64,000 bases of DNA from Paralithodes platypus (GCA_032716605.1 CM064502.1:35150932-35214931); one strand, 5' to 3'; shown: positions 1 through 10,231, counted from the first letter of the stretch. Made by a program: numbers and translations. Notes: generated by a model from the sequence alone, not told the origin.

Positions 1-193
1 GTTGGATTGCGCTCCGCAAATCACCATCTGCCTTGCCTAACGTGGGGTATACAGTAGGTTAATTATTGTGTATTGTCCCACTGATAATAATATAAGAGGA
101 AAGTGTTCAGTGCAAGTTAAGTTAAATGTATGGATATATAACGAAGGTTACTTAGAGAGTTGTTTGGAATAATCAGCTGGTAGGTGACAGCAC

Positions 194-1089
194 ATGACAA
201 CAACAATGGCTGGTACCGAAGTCACCGATACGAGTGGGGAATTTTTTTATGAAGAGGAAGAGGACTATTCAGGCTTTCCTGAAGGTAAGGAGGACCAGAT
301 CACCTTCCTGAACAGGAATCTGATGGGACTGATAATGTGGAGGAAGGAAGTGGAGAGATGGAGGACCCGGGGGAGGGTTTAAATGATTAAACTGCTAGGG
401 TCAACGAATTGGTATCTGAGAATGTGACCCTAAAAGAACAGATTAAGGAATACAAAGAACATTTAAATAAAAGAGTGATAGAGATAGATGATGGGTATAG
501 GGAGAGGGCTGAGAGAGAAATTCGTGAATTAAAAGAGGAAAATGCTAGGCTAAAAAAAGGAGTGGAACTAAACCAGGACAGGACACGCAAAATGGAGGAA
601 GAGGTATCACAAATGAAAAATGTCTGCGTGATCGAGTAGGTGAAGCAGGAGTACAACTAAAAACACAATTCTTGAGGAGCAAAAGGGACAGCAGGAGGAA
701 AACCTGACCAAGAGGGTTGTTAATGCATCAGACAAAATGAGAAACAGGTCAGTGATATTATTGACAAGAAGAGGTGTGTAATCATGTTTGGAGATGTAGA
801 AGAGGACATGTCAGATAGAAATACGAGAAAAGGTGCGGAGATGAAGAAAGTCGAGAAGATGATTGAAGTGATAGATAAAGAAGATAAGGAGGGATGGAAG
901 AGGGAGGTAGAGGACTGTTGGAGACTAAGAAAGTACAAGAAAGGAGAAATGAGGCCAATGAAGATTAAATTTAAGTCAACCAAAGTAGCAGAGGAGGTAC
1001 TCAGATCCATCTGGAAGTTAAGTCATGAGGGAGAATGCAAAAATGTTAAACTAATGACATACCTATATGCGAAAGAGAGGGAAAAATGA
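194..1089 (+). pseudogene. LINE-A ORF1 remnant, coiled-coil protein
   Basis: Open pieces at 194-382, 409-639 and 784-1089 lie in changing frames and together resemble one decayed ORF1. The first is acidic (runs of EEEEED). The second is a heptad-rich, Lys/Glu-rich coiled coil. The third contains a segment similar in style to the nucleic-acid-binding region of LINE ORF1 proteins (KIKFKSTKVAEEVLRS near 963-1005). ORF1 products bind LINE RNA in cytoplasmic particles; that role is inferred from position ahead of the endonuclease. Stops at 380 and 637 and frame shifts make this copy non-coding. Confidence 0.5.
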
Positions 1090-1384
1090 GAGAAATAAAT
1101 CGAGAAGTAAAAAAAAAGAACGATAAATAGATCAGAAGTGGAGAAGGGGGATTTTTTTTTTTACAGGAACATGGATGGGAAAGTAAAGAAGTGGTACCTG
1201 AAGAAGGGGGAGAAGATAGGGGCGGAGGGGGCGGGGGGGGGGGGGGGAGAAACGGCGTGAGGGGGCTGGAAGAGGGATTGGAGGGAGGCGAGCAATAAGA
1301 AGGGGACATATTAAAATTAGTAAGATAAAGACAAATAATATCAATTATAATCATAAATGTAAAAGCAACAGGTGCAAGATGGTC

Positions 1385-2049
1385 TAAAGCAATGTAGATG
1401 GGTTGTTATAAAAATCATTAAAAATTAATGATTACATCAGACAGAAAAAAACCTATAATACTGTGTCTATGTGAAACTAAACTAAATAAATACATAAGCT
1501 TGGAAGGGGTGGGATGGCACAACTACAATATCTGGAGAAGGGATAGAGAGGACAAGATGGGGGAGGGGTGTTCATTCTTACGCATAATTAATTGAAAACA
1601 AGAATTATTGATTTGAATAATAGAAAAACAGATATATTAGCCGTGGAATTGACAGATGATGACAATCAAAAGGCGGATATTGCAGTGGCCTATATGCCGC
1701 CCTACACAGGGGCTTAAGAAGAGGAGGAATACAAATTCATCAAAGATGAAATGATTATTTGTATTGAAAAATTAACTCACATAAACAATGAACTAATTAT
1801 AGTAGGGGACTTCAACTGTAAAGAGGTGGATTGAGAACAGAGAGAAGCTGGCAGCAATGTGAACTCATGGGGGTATAGGTTACTGGATTTGATCACAGAA
1901 AATATATTGGTACAAAATATAAAGGAGAATACAAGAAGAAGGGGAAATGATGAAGCATCCAGATTGGACCTAATGTTTACCAGAGACCCGGTTGTAATTT
2001 CTGATATAAAATACTTACCACCTTTTGGCAAGAGTGATCATGTCGTGAT
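1385..2049 (+). pseudogene. LINE-A ORF2, endonuclease (EEP) remnant
   Basis: Translated in two frames, this stretch shows the landmarks of an apurinic-type (exonuclease/endonuclease/phosphatase) LINE endonuclease: CLCETKLN near 1460-1485, IIVGDFNCKEVD near 1797-1832, SRLDLMFTRDP near 1960-1990 and KSDHVVIS near 2029-2052. In active LINEs this domain nicks the target DNA. Here stops occur at about 1410, 1590, 1715 and 1831. The domain ends abruptly just after the SDHVV motif, where the DNA transposon inserted at a TA (or TAG) target. Confidence 0.75.
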
Positions 2050-2051
2050 TA

Positions 2052-2105
2052 GTCCATGAGCCAAGACCCGAATTTTGGGATATCGGTACCACCCGGGGTG
2101 ACTAA
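2052..2105 (+). repeat. Left terminal inverted repeat of the TIR transposon
   Basis: This end matches the complement of 7593-7636 with one short gap. Shared blocks are GTCCATGAGCCA at the tip and GATATCGGTACCACC followed by GGGGTGACTAA further in. The left arm has about ten extra bases between the blocks. Confidence 0.85.
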
Positions 2106-2377
2106 TTCTCTTAGGTGTTTTTAGCTTGCTACATGTCTCTAGTTTATGTTTTGATATGATAGCCCTTGCACATTGGTAGCTTAATGGTCGTTATCACTTC
2201 TTGAATAGACATACCCTACCGAAAATTCCGAAATTTTTAAAAATGTCAAATTTGGGGACAGGAATGCCTAAATGTCAACAAAATGCATATAGTAATTGTC
2301 ACATTTAATACAAGTCCTGTAAATACACACTAAGCATGCCATGGGCTTGTACATACTATTATGGCAAATTACTACTC

Positions 2378-5300
2378 CTAAATATCATCTACGTCAGACT
2401 CGGAATCTGACTGTTGTGCCACCGGCTCTTCTTCAATAGCCTTGTTCTGACATGTCTGTAACCTGCACATGTCCGTGCATTTTAGACCATTGCTGAGGCA
2501 AGTACACTTAGGGAGTTCGCATGACCGCACACACTTGCAAGACAGTAGCTGCATAACAGCATCTGGTGCTGGTGAGCCTCGCATCCAGTTGATGGCAAGC
2601 TTACCGTCCTCATCTGTCATCCAACCGCAGTCTGTTGGGTTCGCAACAAATGGCTGGCTCTGAAGACTTCTCCTCCAGATCGCAGCCTGGTAGTTTGCAC
2701 GCAGTGCATGCATGAAGAGGCAGTCCTCACAAGGAGGGAGTTGACTTGACTCTACCTCTCTACGTCTTGCACAGAACAGCTCATACCGAAGCTTGTTTAC
2801 CTTAGTTGTGTGGGTAGATGGTAGGTACATGTGGCAGGTGATTTCCTGTAGCTTCTCAAAGAGTTCAGGAGACACTTCCCATGAGCGTCCAAGTTCGTGA
2901 AAAGCATGCTGGTATGTCTTGTCCATCTTCACCTGCTTGAGTGTCGTCATCTTCCCTCGGCCAGCGAATGCACTGACGGTATCACAGCCTGTAAAGGCAT
3001 GCATACCAATCAATGAATCACACACGCTGCCTCCCAGTGTGCGGCTCAGTGTGGTGATATCCAGGAATCTTGTCCGGTTCTTCGTCCCGCACTTCTGGAA
3101 CAGATGGGATGGGATCTTGTGGCACATGCCAAGACACAACACCATGACGTCTGTATCTTCTGCAGTGATGATGACAGACTTGTTCCCAGATTCTGCTGCA
3201 TGAAGTGCATGGAGAAGAAGGCGTGTGTCTGCTTCTTCTTGAGTTGACTTAAGCTCAGGAGCCTCTTCCCACTGCTCTTTGGTGATCTTGAAGCAGCGCT
3301 GCTCACATGTGACATACAGCTCCTTGTCCTTGAGCTTCTCCCTGTGCTGTGGTGCCTTCCATTCTTCTACCAAGAACTTGATAAGACTTGCCTTGTTGGA
3401 GGAACTACCGAGTAACTTTCTCCACTGCTGGATGTTGTGCCCAGGTTGAATGTTCTTGAAATGAATTCCTGTGCCTGCACTTCTTCTGGCTCGTTCTGCA
3501 TCCTTGATGGATGTCTCCTTGTAGATATCAAACACAACATCAATGCGCCTGCTCTTAGCACCTTCATGAACAGCGTGACTCAGTGCTGTACCTGCAAGCT
3601 GTGAAAAAGTTTTGTCGTTTCCCTTCAGTTTGTGGACCAGGCTCATCCCATCAATTATGGTAGCAGAGGGCTCGGGTATCACTTCTGCAGGAGAAACATT
3701 CCTCTCTAACTCCTTTGCGAGGGCAGCCTTGTTGGTCTTGCGGAGAGACCCATCACCGCTGGCAAGTGCCCAAGGCAAAGGCCCCAGGGGATGAGCCAAG
3801 ACATCACTCATTTTGAGCTTTCTGTTCTCGGCAACAAGGATCATCTGGCCAAATAGGTTCCTGTCAGCCTTTAAGATAACCTCCTTGGCATGGTCTTGTG
3901 AGCGTGGCTTCATTCTGATGTTAGTGAACGTTCTCAGTTTCGTCTTCGTCATCGTGTCATGAAACTGTATAGTTGGCGTATCGATCTCCAGGCGCTCTTC
4001 CTTGAAGGCTTGATATGCATCCTCTCCTATTCTGTAGGCCCCTAGAAGGTCTTTGACAACTTCTGGTGGTGCCATAGTCGCAGTTGACAAACTGACAAGA
4101 TCTTCTTGCTCTGCGTTGAAGGGGTTCAACCAGCTGGTCTCCATCAGTTGAACTAAAGATTGGACATCGGCCTCATCTCTTCTAATCCTGGGCATCTGTA
4201 GGTCTGGGTGGCTGAAGTCAGTATACTTTTGGCCTACTACCATAGTCCTGAGCTGCCTTAAGTACCTGCTGCGATACTCCGATGTCAGGTAGTACCTGGC
4301 GACAGCTCCGCCTTTCAGGCTGAAGCCTTTTGTGCCCCCTGGTGTCTGGATGTCTTTGTTGATCGTCTCTTCGATTGTCTGGTCCACAGGGATCCGTCCA
4401 AAGGGATTCTTGCTACCGATCTGGACCGAAAAGCCACCTTGCATGAAGTGTTCATGGACCTCTGGGTGTTCAATGGGCAGTCGAGACATCAAGGCATAGT
4501 AGTAGGTTAGGAACCGGGCATAGTTCACTTTGTCATAGGCAAAACACCACGGTATCATCTGTCGGATTGCTCCTAGGTGGAGCATCCAGTTGCCTTCTCT
4601 GGAGGCTCGAATTAAGTCCAGCATGATCTCAACCATGTCCAGGTATGACATCCAGAATGCTGAGAGGTTGTGTTCATCTCTGAGGGTCTCAAGATAAACT
4701 TGGAAAAGCTTCATGATATGTGTGCATGATTCACTCTCCATCAGCTCTTGAAAGAGTCCCTGAGACACATTGCTGTGAAAGCTGTTGATGTCCTTCAGTG
4801 TTTCATCTAGATGGTGTATGTCCCTTGAATGGTTTTCTTCTAGCCATGAAAGGAAGCCTTTCCATGCAAGCCTCATCAGTGCTTCATACACGAGCTTGTG
4901 TAGTCTCACTGCTCTGTTGTACCTCTTGCCGTTCATCACTCCTGACACTGATCCTTCTGCGATGATACCTGATTCCACACACAGATCTCTAAGACCTGCA
5001 TCTTGAAACCTCTTTCCTATGGTGGAGATGAGATTACAGATTGTGTGGAAGACGCCCATCCTGATGATAATGTTCTTGAACTTCTCTTGTTTCCAGATAA
5101 CTTCGGCAGCTTTGGCATAGAGTGCTTGATCAAACACGCACACAATCTTGTTAAGCTGTAAGGACTGCATGATAGCATGCGTTTGTTCCAAGATTTCATT
5201 AACGGTGGACATTTCTGTTGCGGGAGCATTGATAGTGGGCAGGTAGCTTACAGTGTCCTGAACCACTGCAATGTCTCTGCGCATTTTGATGTTGAACCCA

Positions 5301-7084
5301 GTCCAACTGCTGATGGACTGGTCCTCATGGTCTGACATTCGAGTAAGAAGCCAGATATGGTTCTTTGTCTTTGAATCCTGGACTTCCTTGGTAGTGTCGA
5401 CATACGCAGTCTCAATCCTAGGTGGCCCTGCCCGCCGCCCAACATTGTATATTGGCAGCATTGATGATGTCTGAGTGATGCTTCTTATCTTGGACTTGGT
5501 AATCTCTGGCAGGACTTTCTCTGGCACAGAGCCTGCAACCTTGGACTGGACAGCAATGCCATTGACTCTATGAGAAGTACCTGCTCCACTTAGGGTCTCT
5601 TCAAGTCGGTCAATGTTATCCCAGGCCAGGGTTGTGAACACACCAGGGTAGATGTTTGCTGGCAGTGGAATGTCATCCTTTGAGCATTCCAGCTTCTGGA
5701 TACAAAGGGCTGTATCGATCTCCTCAAACATTGAGTAAGACACACAGTGACCAAGACGATTCAGAGTTCGGATCAGTTCTGTGTTTCCTGTCAAAGACTT
5801 TACAGCATTGGTCAGCAGTACGTGCTTGGGTGGTTTTGTCTTGCCACTGGTAACAGCAAAGACCAAGTCACTGCCAAAGGAAGTGGCAAGACGTTGAGCT
5901 CTTTCAGAGGGAGTTTCACACTCACACTCTCCTGTCAGCAGGGTGTGCAGGAATTGAGTGACTGCTGCAGGAATGACATTCTGATCTGTATCGGGAGGCC
6001 ATGGCTGACTCACATCTTGTTTATTGATCTCATTCCTCAGCTGCATTCCTGCTTTGGTTAAGACATCTTCAGAGTTAGCTGCTCTTGCTTCTTGCAGGTC
6101 TTTTGCCATTTTGTGTGCTTGCCGGGCAAGGTCGTCCATTGAGAGGCTGCGTGGATAGATTAGAAGCTTTCTTTTCTCATCTGGGACAAAGCGTAGTGAT
6201 TCTCCAAACTCGGTTTCAATCTTTCGGCGAACATGTTTCTTTGTCGCTGGTTTCAGTTGGATAATACCACGGGACATCATGGATCTCTCAAGCCTAGATG
6301 TGAGGTTTGTCATAGGCAGTACCTCTGGGTTGGGGAATAATTTGGTCCTTATATACAAGCAGAGTTCCTCGAGGGCTTCTGTCTCAACCTCTTCGTAGCG
6401 TGCTTCCTCGCTTTCTTCCTGATTTTCACCTGCACCCGACCTGGCGGCCGCTGGGAAATCATCTTTTGTGAAGAGTTTGTAGCACGACTTGTGGTAGTGA
6501 CCCTCTGCAGCAACAAGGTCTCTGCTAACTAAACCAAGGATTCTCTGGTTGAGTTTCCTTATTGCTGCTCTGCGAATCTTCTCATCTGCTCGTAGCTCAA
6601 CACACTGTATGAGTGGCTCCCTTGTCTTTGTTGTTTTTATGTACTTGCTTGACTTCTCGCAGAAGATACATACTTTGGCATACACCCTGCTAGTACTAGG
6701 GGCATCCCTTGATGCCCTCCTCCTGGGGTCGACGCTTGCTGATTCTATCTTGACACCCTTGGCAAGGATAGAATCCAGTGACTTCTTCATTGTAAAGAGA
6801 CTACGACATTTACGGTGATAATGTATGTGTGGTATTCCTCCTTCTTCAAGGCCCTTGGCTGCTTCCAGGACTGGATCATGCTGCCTGATTTCTGCAGCCC
6901 TGAGCAATGTGTTCCAGGAGTCCAAATCCTGTGGTGACACCAGAGCATCGCTGTCATCATCAGAGCAGTGGATGATACAGTCGATCCGTGCTCTCTTCCT
7001 CGCAGATGGTTCCATCCTGCCGTCAAACAGTCGACACACACCTGCAAAAAATATCACCATTAAACCATGAACAAACAAACACAT
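2378..7084 (-). CDS. Transposon protein with FEN1/XPG-like nuclease and CXC domain
   Basis: An intact frame of 1568 codons. Two similar N-terminal Cys/His modules are visible (about 36-95 ending HYHRKC; about 139-206 with C139-x2-C142 and HYHKSC at 196-201), probably zinc-binding. The middle has a candidate RNase H-fold triad: D489 in AWDNID, D652 in VFDQALYAKA, and E905/E906 in DQTIEET. Residues 1143-1375 match the FEN1/XPG plan: D1145 (IIDGMSLV), D1186 (VVFDIYKE), E1284 and D1286 (EEADT), D1310 and D1312 (AEDTDV), D1368 (GCDTVSAFAGRGK). Residues 1516-1546 form a CXC (tesmin/TSO1-like) Cys cluster, CKCVRSCELPKCTC onward. The tail is acidic. Large proteins of this kind are widespread in animals as uncharacterised predictions. 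The nuclease reading is my motif inference. Met24 (7015) is an alternative start, and an upstream exon is possible. Function is presumed to be mobilisation of the element. Confidence 0.8.
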   Translation of the reverse strand: MCLFVHGLMVIFFAGVCRLFDGRMEPSARKRARIDCIIHCSDDDSDALVSPQDLDSWNTLLRAAEIRQHDPVLEAAKGLEEGGIPHIHYHRKCRSLFTMKKSLDSILAKGVKIESASVDPRRRASRDAPSTSRVYAKVCIFCEKSSKYIKTTKTREPLIQCVELRADEKIRRAAIRKLNQRILGLVSRDLVAAEGHYHKSCYKLFTKDDFPAAARSGAGENQEESEEARYEEVETEALEELCLYIRTKLFPNPEVLPMTNLTSRLERSMMSRGIIQLKPATKKHVRRKIETEFGESLRFVPDEKRKLLIYPRSLSMDDLARQAHKMAKDLQEARAANSEDVLTKAGMQLRNEINKQDVSQPWPPDTDQNVIPAAVTQFLHTLLTGECECETPSERAQRLATSFGSDLVFAVTSGKTKPPKHVLLTNAVKSLTGNTELIRTLNRLGHCVSYSMFEEIDTALCIQKLECSKDDIPLPANIYPGVFTTLAWDNIDRLEETLSGAGTSHRVNGIAVQSKVAGSVPEKVLPEITKSKIRSITQTSSMLPIYNVGRRAGPPRIETAYVDTTKEVQDSKTKNHIWLLTRMSDHEDQSISSWTGFNIKMRRDIAVVQDTVSYLPTINAPATEMSTVNEILEQTHAIMQSLQLNKIVCVFDQALYAKAAEVIWKQEKFKNIIIRMGVFHTICNLISTIGKRFQDAGLRDLCVESGIIAEGSVSGVMNGKRYNRAVRLHKLVYEALMRLAWKGFLSWLEENHSRDIHHLDETLKDINSFHSNVSQGLFQELMESESCTHIMKLFQVYLETLRDEHNLSAFWMSYLDMVEIMLDLIRASREGNWMLHLGAIRQMIPWCFAYDKVNYARFLTYYYALMSRLPIEHPEVHEHFMQGGFSVQIGSKNPFGRIPVDQTIEETINKDIQTPGGTKGFSLKGGAVARYYLTSEYRSRYLRQLRTMVVGQKYTDFSHPDLQMPRIRRDEADVQSLVQLMETSWLNPFNAEQEDLVSLSTATMAPPEVVKDLLGAYRIGEDAYQAFKEERLEIDTPTIQFHDTMTKTKLRTFTNIRMKPRSQDHAKEVILKADRNLFGQMILVAENRKLKMSDVLAHPLGPLPWALASGDGSLRKTNKAALAKELERNVSPAEVIPEPSATIIDGMSLVHKLKGNDKTFSQLAGTALSHAVHEGAKSRRIDVVFDIYKETSIKDAERARRSAGTGIHFKNIQPGHNIQQWRKLLGSSSNKASLIKFLVEEWKAPQHREKLKDKELYVTCEQRCFKITKEQWEEAPELKSTQEEADTRLLLHALHAAESGNKSVIITAEDTDVMVLCLGMCHKIPSHLFQKCGTKNRTRFLDITTLSRTLGGSVCDSLIGMHAFTGCDTVSAFAGRGKMTTLKQVKMDKTYQHAFHELGRSWEVSPELFEKLQEITCHMYLPSTHTTKVNKLRYELFCARRREVESSQLPPCEDCLFMHALRANYQAAIWRRSLQSQPFVANPTDCGWMTDEDGKLAINWMRGSPAPDAVMQLLSCKCVRSCELPKCTCLSNGLKCTDMCRLQTCQNKAIEEEPVAQQSDSESDVDDI
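7035..7060 (-). other. Candidate 3' splice acceptor upstream of the nuclease ORF
   Basis: On the minus strand a T-rich run ends in TTTTTTGCAG at 7042, immediately before the codons for VCRLFDGRMEPS. The 14 residues upstream (MCLFVHGLMVIFFA) look unlike the rest of the protein and could be intron read-through. If the acceptor is used, the true N-terminus comes from an upstream exon or from Met24. Confidence 0.4.
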
Positions 7085-7592
7085 TACATGGAAACCACTC
7101 TACATATGTTTGCTCCTTCCAATAATAAATTATCCCAAAAATATAACAAAAAATCCCCAAATATGAAATAAACCCCTAAATATGGAGAAACTTGAAATAC
7201 ACATCGGAATAATTCTTGTAGAGAATCAAATAAGCTACAAGAGCTGTTAGAATATATTTTTCAATGTTCCCCATATTTAAGGATTTATTCTAGATTTAGA
7301 GGAAAATACCCAAAATATAGAGTATATTCCGAAATATGAGGAAATTTGAAAAATACCTAGGAACAACTCTGGTAGAGAATATAATTCTACATAGGTGTTC
7401 AAAGTTTCGCGATGATTGTGTGATGGATTTTAAAGAAAATGAGGAAAACGCCGAGCGTCACGCTAAAAATCTTTATTTTTGGGTAGCGCCCCTATTGCAT
7501 CAAAAAAATTAGACTAAGCTACCAGTGCGAGAAGGCTATCATATCTTAATGTACTTACAGTCACTCTATAAACATTTTAGTACCATTCGTGT

Positions 7593-7636
7593 TTAGTCAC
7601 CCCAGGTGGTACCGATATCTGGCCTGGCTCATGGAC
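7593..7636 (-). repeat. Right terminal inverted repeat of the TIR transposon
   Basis: Inverted partner of 2052-2105. Read on the minus strand it starts GTCCATGAGCCAGGCC, then GATATCGGTACCACC and GGGGTGACTAA. It abuts TA at 7637-7638, after which the interrupted LINE coding sequence resumes. Confidence 0.85.
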
Positions 7637-7639
7637 TAG

Positions 7640-9720
7640 ATGGACATAAAAATACTATTGGGTTATTCCAGTGTGGTGGAGAGGGAGGAACACAATGAAA
7701 CTAGATTTGACTACGCAAAAACAGACTTCCCATCACTGACACTATACTTCAGAGATGTTGACTGGAGCGAAATGCATCAGAGAAATATTATATATGAGAA
7801 GTATAAAGTATTCAACACGATATATGAAGAATGAGTCAATAGATATGTCCCTAAACAAGGTAATAAGTCAACACAGATAAAGGACTGGTTCAATGAAAAA
7901 TGTAGAAAAGCCAAGGAAAAGAGAGACCAGGCGTGGAAGGCAACTAGAAAAAGGTGTAATAGAGAAACTTGGAACAGATACAAGAGATTAAGAAATATAT
8001 ATGCTACAATAGGAGACAAGAAGCCAGAGCATATGAAAAGAACATTGTGTAAAAATGTGAGAGTGATCCTAAGCTATTCTATAGGTTTGTAAATAGTAAA
8101 ATGAAGGTAAGGGATACAATAGTGAGGTTGAAAGTTGAAGAGACCCCCTATGATGACGACCAACATATGTGTGAAGTTTTGAACAATACACTACACTCAG
8201 CATATGCTAAAGATAAACACTTTGAAGAAGTAGGTGAAATTTATGAAATTGGTGATACACTGGGAGAGATTAAGTTTCTCCCAGAGGAGCTAGTAGAACT
8301 AATGAAAGGATTAGACGTGAAAAACGCAGTGGGCCCTGACAATATAGCAGGATGGATTTTGAAAGAATGAGCTGATGAACTTATATAAGATAATGAAACA
8401 CTCTCTAGAAGTGGGAAATTACCAATGGACTGGAAGAGAGCCAACATTGCACCTATTTATAAAGGTGGTAACAGGGAGCATACATTAAACTATCGACCTG
8501 TGTCACTAGTATAGTGTGCATAACCTGTGAGAAAATAATTAAAAAAAGATGGATGAAATATATATTATCTAGCAGGCAATTTGGATTCAGAAAGGGTGCC
8601 TCATGTGTCACTAATCTACTCAGTTTATATGACAGCGTCATGGATATATTGCAAGAGAGAGATGGATGGGTGGACTGTGTGTATATTGACATGAAGAAAG
8701 TTTTTGACAGAGCATCCCATAACAGGCTGAAGTGGAAACTGGAAAAGTATGGAGGGATTCAGGGTAATTTGTTGAATTGGATGGAGGACTATCTTTCGGG
8801 GGAGACAGATGAGGACTACAATCAGAGATCAATTTTCAACGTGGAAAGACGTCATAAGTGGAGTTCCACAGGGAGCAGTGCTGGCTCCCATAATGTTTCT
8901 AATATATGCTAACGACATGCCAAAGGATATAAATGCGTATATGAATATGTTCGCAGACGATGCCCAAGCTCATGAAGCGTATAGAAGATGAAAACAGTGG
9001 ATGGGAAATATAGAGGGATTTGGACAAGATAGATCAATGGAGCAAGACGTGGAAAATGGAATTCAACACAAATAAATGTCATGTAGTGGAAATGGGAGTA
9101 AGTAACAGAAGGCCTCATATGGATTATATGTTAGGAGAACATATTAACCTATCAGCCAAAGAAATAGACTATCAGGGGTGATCTTTCACTTGAGAATCAT
9201 ATTAATAAGATAGTGGGAGAAGCCTATGGAATGTTAAACAGAAGAATAAATATAGCTTTTAACTAAATAAACGAAGAGATGGTGGAGAAAATAAAAACAA
9301 AATACATTCGTGATACCAAGACTGGAGTATGCGGCAGTGGTGTGGGCACCACATATAAAAAAGCACATAAATAAGCTGGAAAACGTTCAGAGAGCTGCAA
9401 CTAGGATGATACCAGAACTGAGAGAATTACCATATGAGAGATTAAATAAATTAGACATACTATCTCTAAGCGATAGGAGGGAGAGAGGTGATATAAGTAT
9501 GATCTATAAATGTGTGAGAGGACTCGAGAAGGTGGACAAGAAGGATTTTATTGTGAAGGCCAATGGTAGAACTAGATGACATAGATATAAGCTAATGAAA
9601 GGAAGATGTGAAGGAGAGCTGAGAAGGTATAGTTTCCCTTTCAGAAGTACAAATAAATGGAATCAGTTAGAAGATAAAATGGTGTCTGCAAAAAATATCC
9701 AAATTTTAAAGCAAAGTTAG
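7640..9720 (+). pseudogene. LINE-A ORF2, reverse transcriptase and C-terminal region
   Basis: The LINE resumes here after the transposon. Visible in shifting frames are LPMDWKRANIAPIYKGG (about 8415-8465), NYRPVS, FGFRKGASCVTNL (8582-8620), VYIDMKKVFDRASH (8680-8720), the GVPQGAVLAP block (8863-8892) and a FADDA catalytic box (8950-8965). The typical C-terminal segment follows with PRLEYAAVVWAP and KLENVQRAATRMIPEL (9314-9420), ending near 9720. Premature stops and frame changes (for example 8370, 8512, 8990 and 9578) make it inactive. It would have supplied target-primed reverse transcription for LINE-A. Confidence 0.85.
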
Positions 9721-9793
9721 AGAATTGTAACTCAGGAAGCGGGGCAATGCGATCCTAAAAGCTCAACTTCTGTATACAGTACTACAATTAGGT

Positions 9794-9860
9794 AAATACA
9801 CACACACACACACACACACAGACGAACACATTTGTGTTTTTTACAAACACACACACACAG
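9794..9860. repeat. (CA)n microsatellite at the LINE-A 3' end
   Basis: CA repeats at about 9794-9820 and again at 9846-9860, directly after the LINE-A tail sequence TTAGGTAAATACA. This is probably the LINE's simple-sequence tail, later expanded. Confidence 0.8.
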
Positions 9861-10160
9861 TGTTTACACCCTTGCTCTACCTATCTAGCGAGTAGCGACG
9901 ATGTGCATGGGAATGAATATATTTGTTTGGTCAACAGTTTGGCAACAGTGTATTTATTGGACCAATTATAACTTGTTGTGATCAAAACAGCGCGGGTATG
10001 TACATTGCCTCTGGTCAATGTGCGTATTTATTTGCTGCCATATTGACAGTTAATAATAATATACTCACCCTTTAGCATTATTGTTATGCTAGACAAAACA
10101 AATTGTGTGGGTTCACCATACGGTGAGAAACAAATACATACATTAAAAAGGTTATATTCA
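9861..10160. other. Unassigned interval
   Basis: No coding potential, known repeat or structured element is recognisable here. It lies between the LINE-A tail and the (TCTA)n/(TA)n tract. Confidence 0.5.
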
Positions 10161-10163
10161 TGA

Positions 10164-10231
10164 ATCTATCTATCTATCTATCTATCTATCTATATCTCTC
10201 TCTTTATATATATATTATATATATATATATA

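Larger units (their letters stand above)
2052..7636 (-). mobile_element. 5.6-kb TIR transposon with FEN-like nuclease ORF
   Basis: Both ends carry matching inverted repeats beginning GTCCATGAGCCA, flanked by TA (2050-2051 and 7637-7638); the flank can also be read as TAG on both sides (2050-2052, 7637-7639). The element interrupts the endonuclease/RT linker of a LINE that resumes at about 7640, which fixes the boundaries independently. It carries one long minus-strand ORF (2378-7084) without stops. Inside the TIRs further inverted similarity is visible (around 2145-2195 versus 7508-7550, sharing ATGATAGCC and TGGTAGCTTA). The region between the ORF and the right end (7085-7590) is AT-rich with repeated CCNAAATATG-like words. 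I cannot assign a superfamily. Confidence 0.85.
194..9792 (+). mobile_element. Dead LINE (LINE-A), split by a DNA transposon
   Basis: A non-LTR retrotransposon reads left to right on the plus strand: a charged coiled-coil ORF1 remnant, an endonuclease remnant (1385-2049), then, after the 5.6-kb insertion at 2052-7636, the linker, reverse transcriptase and C-terminal region (7640-9720). It ends in a (CA)n tract starting near 9794, like many CR1/L2-group elements whose 3' ends carry simple repeats. Multiple stops and frame changes show it is inactive. The 5' limit is uncertain; nothing upstream of about 194 is recognisable. The clade (CR1/L2-like) is inferred from the style of the RT and C-terminal segments, not from an alignment. 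Confidence 0.75.

Noticed and set aside
1046..1354. 102-codon minus-strand frame rich in Pro and Ser
   Set aside because: Antisense of a G-rich, purine-rich stretch in the LINE-A ORF1/ORF2 junction; composition explains the openness.
2378..7084. Host gene with a FEN-like domain
   Set aside because: TIRs, the flanking TA and the clean interruption of a LINE on both sides show that the ORF is carried by a transposon.
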